43,784 nt of DNA from Candidatus Stahliibacteriota bacterium (lineage in GTDB: Bacteria > Hydrothermota > Tepidihabitantia > B3-TA06): positions 1 to 43,784 of the forward strand of contig SOJW01000043.1 of assembly GCA_004375895.1 (NCBI GenBank), given 5' to 3'. Shown here piece by piece: positions 41,630-43,784 of the stretch. How positions within the stretch are numbered: the stretch's first letter is position 1; each line of letters opens with the position of its first letter. A model generated the notes under the pieces. It was not told the DNA's origin, did no database searches, and saw only the letters and a list, made by a program, of their open reading frames with translations. Made by a program: the position numbers and the translations under genes.

Positions 41630-42333
41630 AGGAGATTTAGGGATTTTAAGGGGCCGGCTGAACCGGCCTCTTTTTTTTTACCCCCGAACGCTTGCGAAGC
41701 AAGCGCTTGGGGACCCCTTTTAAGAAGGATGTAGGTTCGTCCCTCGCCGCAAGGGAGCACCAGACTCTCCATCCGCGACTTCAGCCCGTAGCGCTCGATC
41801 AGCAAGTTCGCCTCATCCAGCTCAGCCCTGCCTCCAGGTCCCTTGTAGAAGAGAACTCCACCCTTCTCTTCAAGATGATCAACTACTACGGGTAAGACCT
41901 CAATAATCGTTCCTATTGCTCTGACGGTGATAAGATCAAAACGCTCTTCTAGATTCTCGCCTCGATCAGGAAACACAGATACGTTCTCAAGAGCGAGTTC
42001 CCTCTTGACGCGTATTAGAAAGCCCGCCTTCTTCTGTCTGGATTCCACAAGTGTCACCTCGAGATCGGGTCTTGCAATGGCCAGTGGTATGCCAGGAAGC
42101 CCAGCACCCGAGCCCCAGTCCGCTACCTTTGCTTTCCGGGATATAAGCTCCAGGGGAGCGAGCGAATCCGCGAAGTGCAGCTCCTCAAGACGAGAAAGAT
42201 CTCCTCGAGAGACCAGATTGATGCTTTTGGAAGCATCAAGGATCAGCTCTTTGTATCGCTTGAGCTTATCCTGTTGATTCGTTAAGAGTATGATTCCTTT
42301 GCTTGTGAGGAACTTCTCAAGTTGCCGGTTCAT
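41626..42333 (-). CDS. rsmG: 16S rRNA (guanine-527 N7)-methyltransferase
   Basis: SAM enzyme acting on 16S rRNA G527, 235 aa. It has NLVSRGD and the SAM loop VADWGSGAGLPGIPLA, then VESRQKKAGFL. The conserved domain ends near ILLKRG; the last 28 residues (rich in Gly, Lys, Ala, Ser) are coded by the DNA that forms the terminator of the convergent PASTA gene, and the two genes overlap by 4 nt at their ends. It lies 111 nt after the YhaM-like gene. Confidence 0.94.
   Translation of the reverse strand: MNRQLEKFLTSKGIILLTNQQDKLKRYKELILDASKSINLVSRGDLSRLEELHFADSLAPLELISRKAKVADWGSGAGLPGIPLAIARPDLEVTLVESRQKKAGFLIRVKRELALENVSVFPDRGENLEERFDLITVRAIGTIIEVLPVVVDHLEEKGGVLFYKGPGGRAELDEANLLIERYGLKSRMESLVLPCGEGRTYILLKRGPQALASQAFGGKKKEAGSAGPLKSLNLL
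41648..41679 (+). terminator. Intrinsic terminator of PASTA gene, inside rsmG
   Basis: AAGGGGCCGG-CTGAA-CCGGCCTCTT forms a 10-bp stem (one G-U) followed by a run of nine T. It lies within the 3' end of rsmG on the other strand. Confidence 0.9.
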
Positions 42334-42383
42334 ACATTGTCCTTGAGGTTCTGGTCTTGCGTAGCGTCGGAAGAAACGCTTCA

Positions 42384-42444
42384 GTGTTGCGGGTGTTGTG
42401 GGTGTTAGGGGTGTTACGGGTACGGGTGTTACGGGTGTTACGGG
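42384..42444. repeat. 9-bp tandem repeat array
   Basis: About seven units of GTGTTACGG and variants (GTGTTGCGG, GTGTTGTGG, GTGTTAGGG) in head-to-tail order, one shortened to 6 bp. It abuts the stop codon of the YhaM-like gene and fills half the gap before rsmG. Two identical units occur inside ispG (23709-23726). Confidence 0.85.
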
Positions 42445-43386
42445 TCACACGTCGCGGTCAAGGTAGGTGTCGTGTTCCAGGTAGGGATGGTACTCGCTCC
42501 ACCGCTCGCCCGCATTGCTGCGAGCCGCAACCTCATCATACATTGCACGCTTGGCATCGAGGTTGTCAAGTTGATGCAGGATCTCTGCTTCCAGGAACAG
42601 CGGTCTGCGTGGCGAGCCGTACTCCATAAACCCGTGATGACTGATAACCATGTGTAAGAGCTTCCATGCAAGCTTTTCATGGAAGCGAGGGATGCGTTCT
42701 ATCTCGCGTTCGATCATCCTTGTTCCTATCACGATGTGCCCTAAAAGTTTGCCCTCGTCTGTATTATCTATGGTGCGCGTGTATTCGTACTCCCGTATCT
42801 TGCCTATGTCGTGCAGGAGCACCCCTGTGAGAAGCAAATCCTTGTCCAGATCTGAATTCAGTTCACAGAGCGCTTCGGCTGCGGTAAGCATGTCGTATGT
42901 ATGGACGCACAACCCACCGAGATAGGCGTGGTGAGCGCGCACCCCTGCCGGTGCGAGTTTGAACTGCCGCTCGAACGTAGAGTTGTTGTAGAAGGCGGTT
43001 AGAAGTGCTGAAAGCGGAGCACGCAGTCGATTTGCGGTCTCACGGAGCTTATGATAACAGCCTTCAACGTCTCTCGTTGTTTTTGGCAGGAAATCTGTGT
43101 AGTCTACCTCTGCTTCCTTCATCTGCCTGATTCCATCTATCTTCAGGTTAAGACGTCCGTTGTACTCTGAGAGACGGCCTCGCACACAGGCAAAGATGCC
43201 CTTGGGAAGATTGCTTGAAGATGTAGGTTCAAACATGATTGCTTTTAAGATGCCGGTTCGGTCGCGTAGCTGGAAGATTAAGAAATTCTTGCCCTCGCGT
43301 GTCTTCCGGGTCTCCTTGTCGGCTATGTAGAAAACGTCATCTACATCGTCGCCGGAGCGCAGGTTCTCTATGAACTGTCTCTTCAT
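42445..43386 (-). CDS. YhaM-like 3'-5' exoribonuclease, OB-fold plus HD domain
   Basis: 313 aa. Residues about 10-90 form an OB-fold nucleic-acid-binding domain (FYIADKETRKTREGKNFLIF). Residues about 155-290 form an HD phosphohydrolase domain with HHAYLGGLCVHT, LLHDIGK and ISHHG as metal ligands. This is the YhaM architecture, which degrades RNA or single-stranded DNA. The start overlaps the stop of the outer-membrane protein gene (TGATG), so they are cotranscribed. Confidence 0.9.
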   Translation of the reverse strand: MKRQFIENLRSGDDVDDVFYIADKETRKTREGKNFLIFQLRDRTGILKAIMFEPTSSSNLPKGIFACVRGRLSEYNGRLNLKIDGIRQMKEAEVDYTDFLPKTTRDVEGCYHKLRETANRLRAPLSALLTAFYNNSTFERQFKLAPAGVRAHHAYLGGLCVHTYDMLTAAEALCELNSDLDKDLLLTGVLLHDIGKIREYEYTRTIDNTDEGKLLGHIVIGTRMIEREIERIPRFHEKLAWKLLHMVISHHGFMEYGSPRRPLFLEAEILHQLDNLDAKRAMYDEVAARSNAGERWSEYHPYLEHDTYLDRDV

Positions 43387-43784
43387 CAGAAGCAGTACGA
43401 GAGGGAGATGCGGTGGAAGAATCCCAGGTCAAGACCAGGGGTGATAGCGTAGTCAACCGATACCCCTGCCAGATCGTGTATTCCCAGACCCAACGAGAAT
43501 CCGGCCAGGATGTCAGCACCTTCCCCTGTCTTCCATGCCGAGCCCTGGGTTGAGTATCCTCCCCTGAGAGCCAGGATGTCAACAGGGAGGAACTCGATCC
43601 CTGCCCGAACGATTAGCGGCGCATCAAGCGGTTTGGCCACATCAAGACCCAGAAGAAGATTCTTCACCCCTGCGTAACTTACCCCGCCGCCGCTGCCCAA
43701 GGGCATCCCGGAGCGCGCTTCTACGAAAGGTGTTATCTCGTATGCGGCGTTCTGCAATGCAACGCCTATAGCCAGGCCGGGCAG
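43386..43784 (-). CDS. PorV-like outer-membrane beta-barrel protein (C-terminal part)
   Basis: The last 132 aa of a gene that continues beyond the window; the frame is open to the edge. Alternating hydrophobic strands rich in Gly and aromatic residues, such as VRAGIEFLPVDILALRGGYS and LGLGIHDLAGVSVDYAI, end in LSYCF with a terminal Phe, typical of outer-membrane barrels. The pattern resembles PorV/PorQ-type proteins of FCB bacteria. PorV is a T9SS component, which fits the sorting domain on the DUF362 protein, but the fragment is too short for a firm name. Confidence 0.65.
   Translation of the reverse strand: MPGLAIGVALQNAAYEITPFVEARSGMPLGSGGGVSYAGVKNLLLGLDVAKPLDAPLIVRAGIEFLPVDILALRGGYSTQGSAWKTGEGADILAGFSLGLGIHDLAGVSVDYAITPGLDLGFFHRISLSYCF

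Noticed and set aside
42357-42629. 90-aa plus-strand ORF starting with VLRVLWVLGVLRV
   Set aside because: It translates the 9-bp array and the antisense of the YhaM-like gene.

Overview
This 43.8 kb stretch is bacterial chromosome from what is probably an uncultured lineage near the FCB candidate phyla (WOR-3/Stahlbacteria or TA06-like). The assignment is an inference. It rests on a secreted DUF362 protein with a FlgD/T9SS-type C-terminal sorting domain, a PorV-like outer-membrane protein fragment, a GMP synthetase encoded as a separate ATP-pyrophosphatase subunit, and intergenic spaces packed with short palindromic repeats. Most genes lie on the minus strand in long, tightly overlapping operons. 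meso-DAP peptidoglycan is suggested by the DNPR motif of MurE.

Layout, left to right. (1) 1-3.8 kb is an accessory strip: guaA ATPPase subunit, a repeat-rich gap, a small membrane protein plus a nuclease-like protein, a decayed tyrosine recombinase beside tRNA-Thr and tRNA-Tyr, an 11-bp repeat array, and a short TIR/deoxyribosyltransferase-like protein. (2) 3.8-22.1 kb is one large division and cell-wall (dcw) operon read leftwards: mraZ, a STAS gene, rsmH, ftsL, ftsI, murE, murF, mraY, murD, ftsW, murG, murC, murB, ftsA, ftsZ, htrA, purB. It has a consensus promoter and three 10-bp-phased MraZ boxes. No ftsQ or ddl is seen. (3) 22.1-22.75 kb is repeat-rich non-coding DNA. (4) 22.75-25.8 kb reads HU, a 29-codon COX24/mS38-like ribosomal protein gene, tRNA-Arg, murA, ispG. 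(5) 25.8-28.3 kb holds a second 11-bp repeat array, then a DNA methyltransferase fused to an Mrr-like nuclease domain and an overlapping membrane protein. (6) 28.4-30.2 kb holds a cyclophilin-like lipoprotein and a metal permease. (7) 30.3-36.7 kb is the cmk, plsC, rpsA, mtaB, rlmN operon with a small unknown gene at its end. (8) 37-43.8 kb holds the DUF362 protein, an unknown gene, nadA, a PASTA lipoprotein, rsmG, a YhaM-like HD protein and the outer-membrane protein fragment.

Promoters are unusually readable: thirteen TTGACA-like/TATAAT-like pairs with 16 or 17-bp spacers. In five of them (guaA subunit, small membrane protein, TIR-like gene, methyltransferase-nuclease, nadA) the -10 box ends only 5 or 6 nt before the ATG, so these mRNAs should be leaderless. 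The others leave room for a Shine-Dalgarno.

The most interesting non-standard signals are: the leaderless promoter class; the pair of hierarchical 11-bp repeat arrays next to the two defence-like loci; a 57-nt fully paired three-way-junction palindrome at the 5' end of a small gene; a 9-bp repeat family found both in an intergenic array and inside ispG; and the single-chain methyltransferase-nuclease with its membrane partner.
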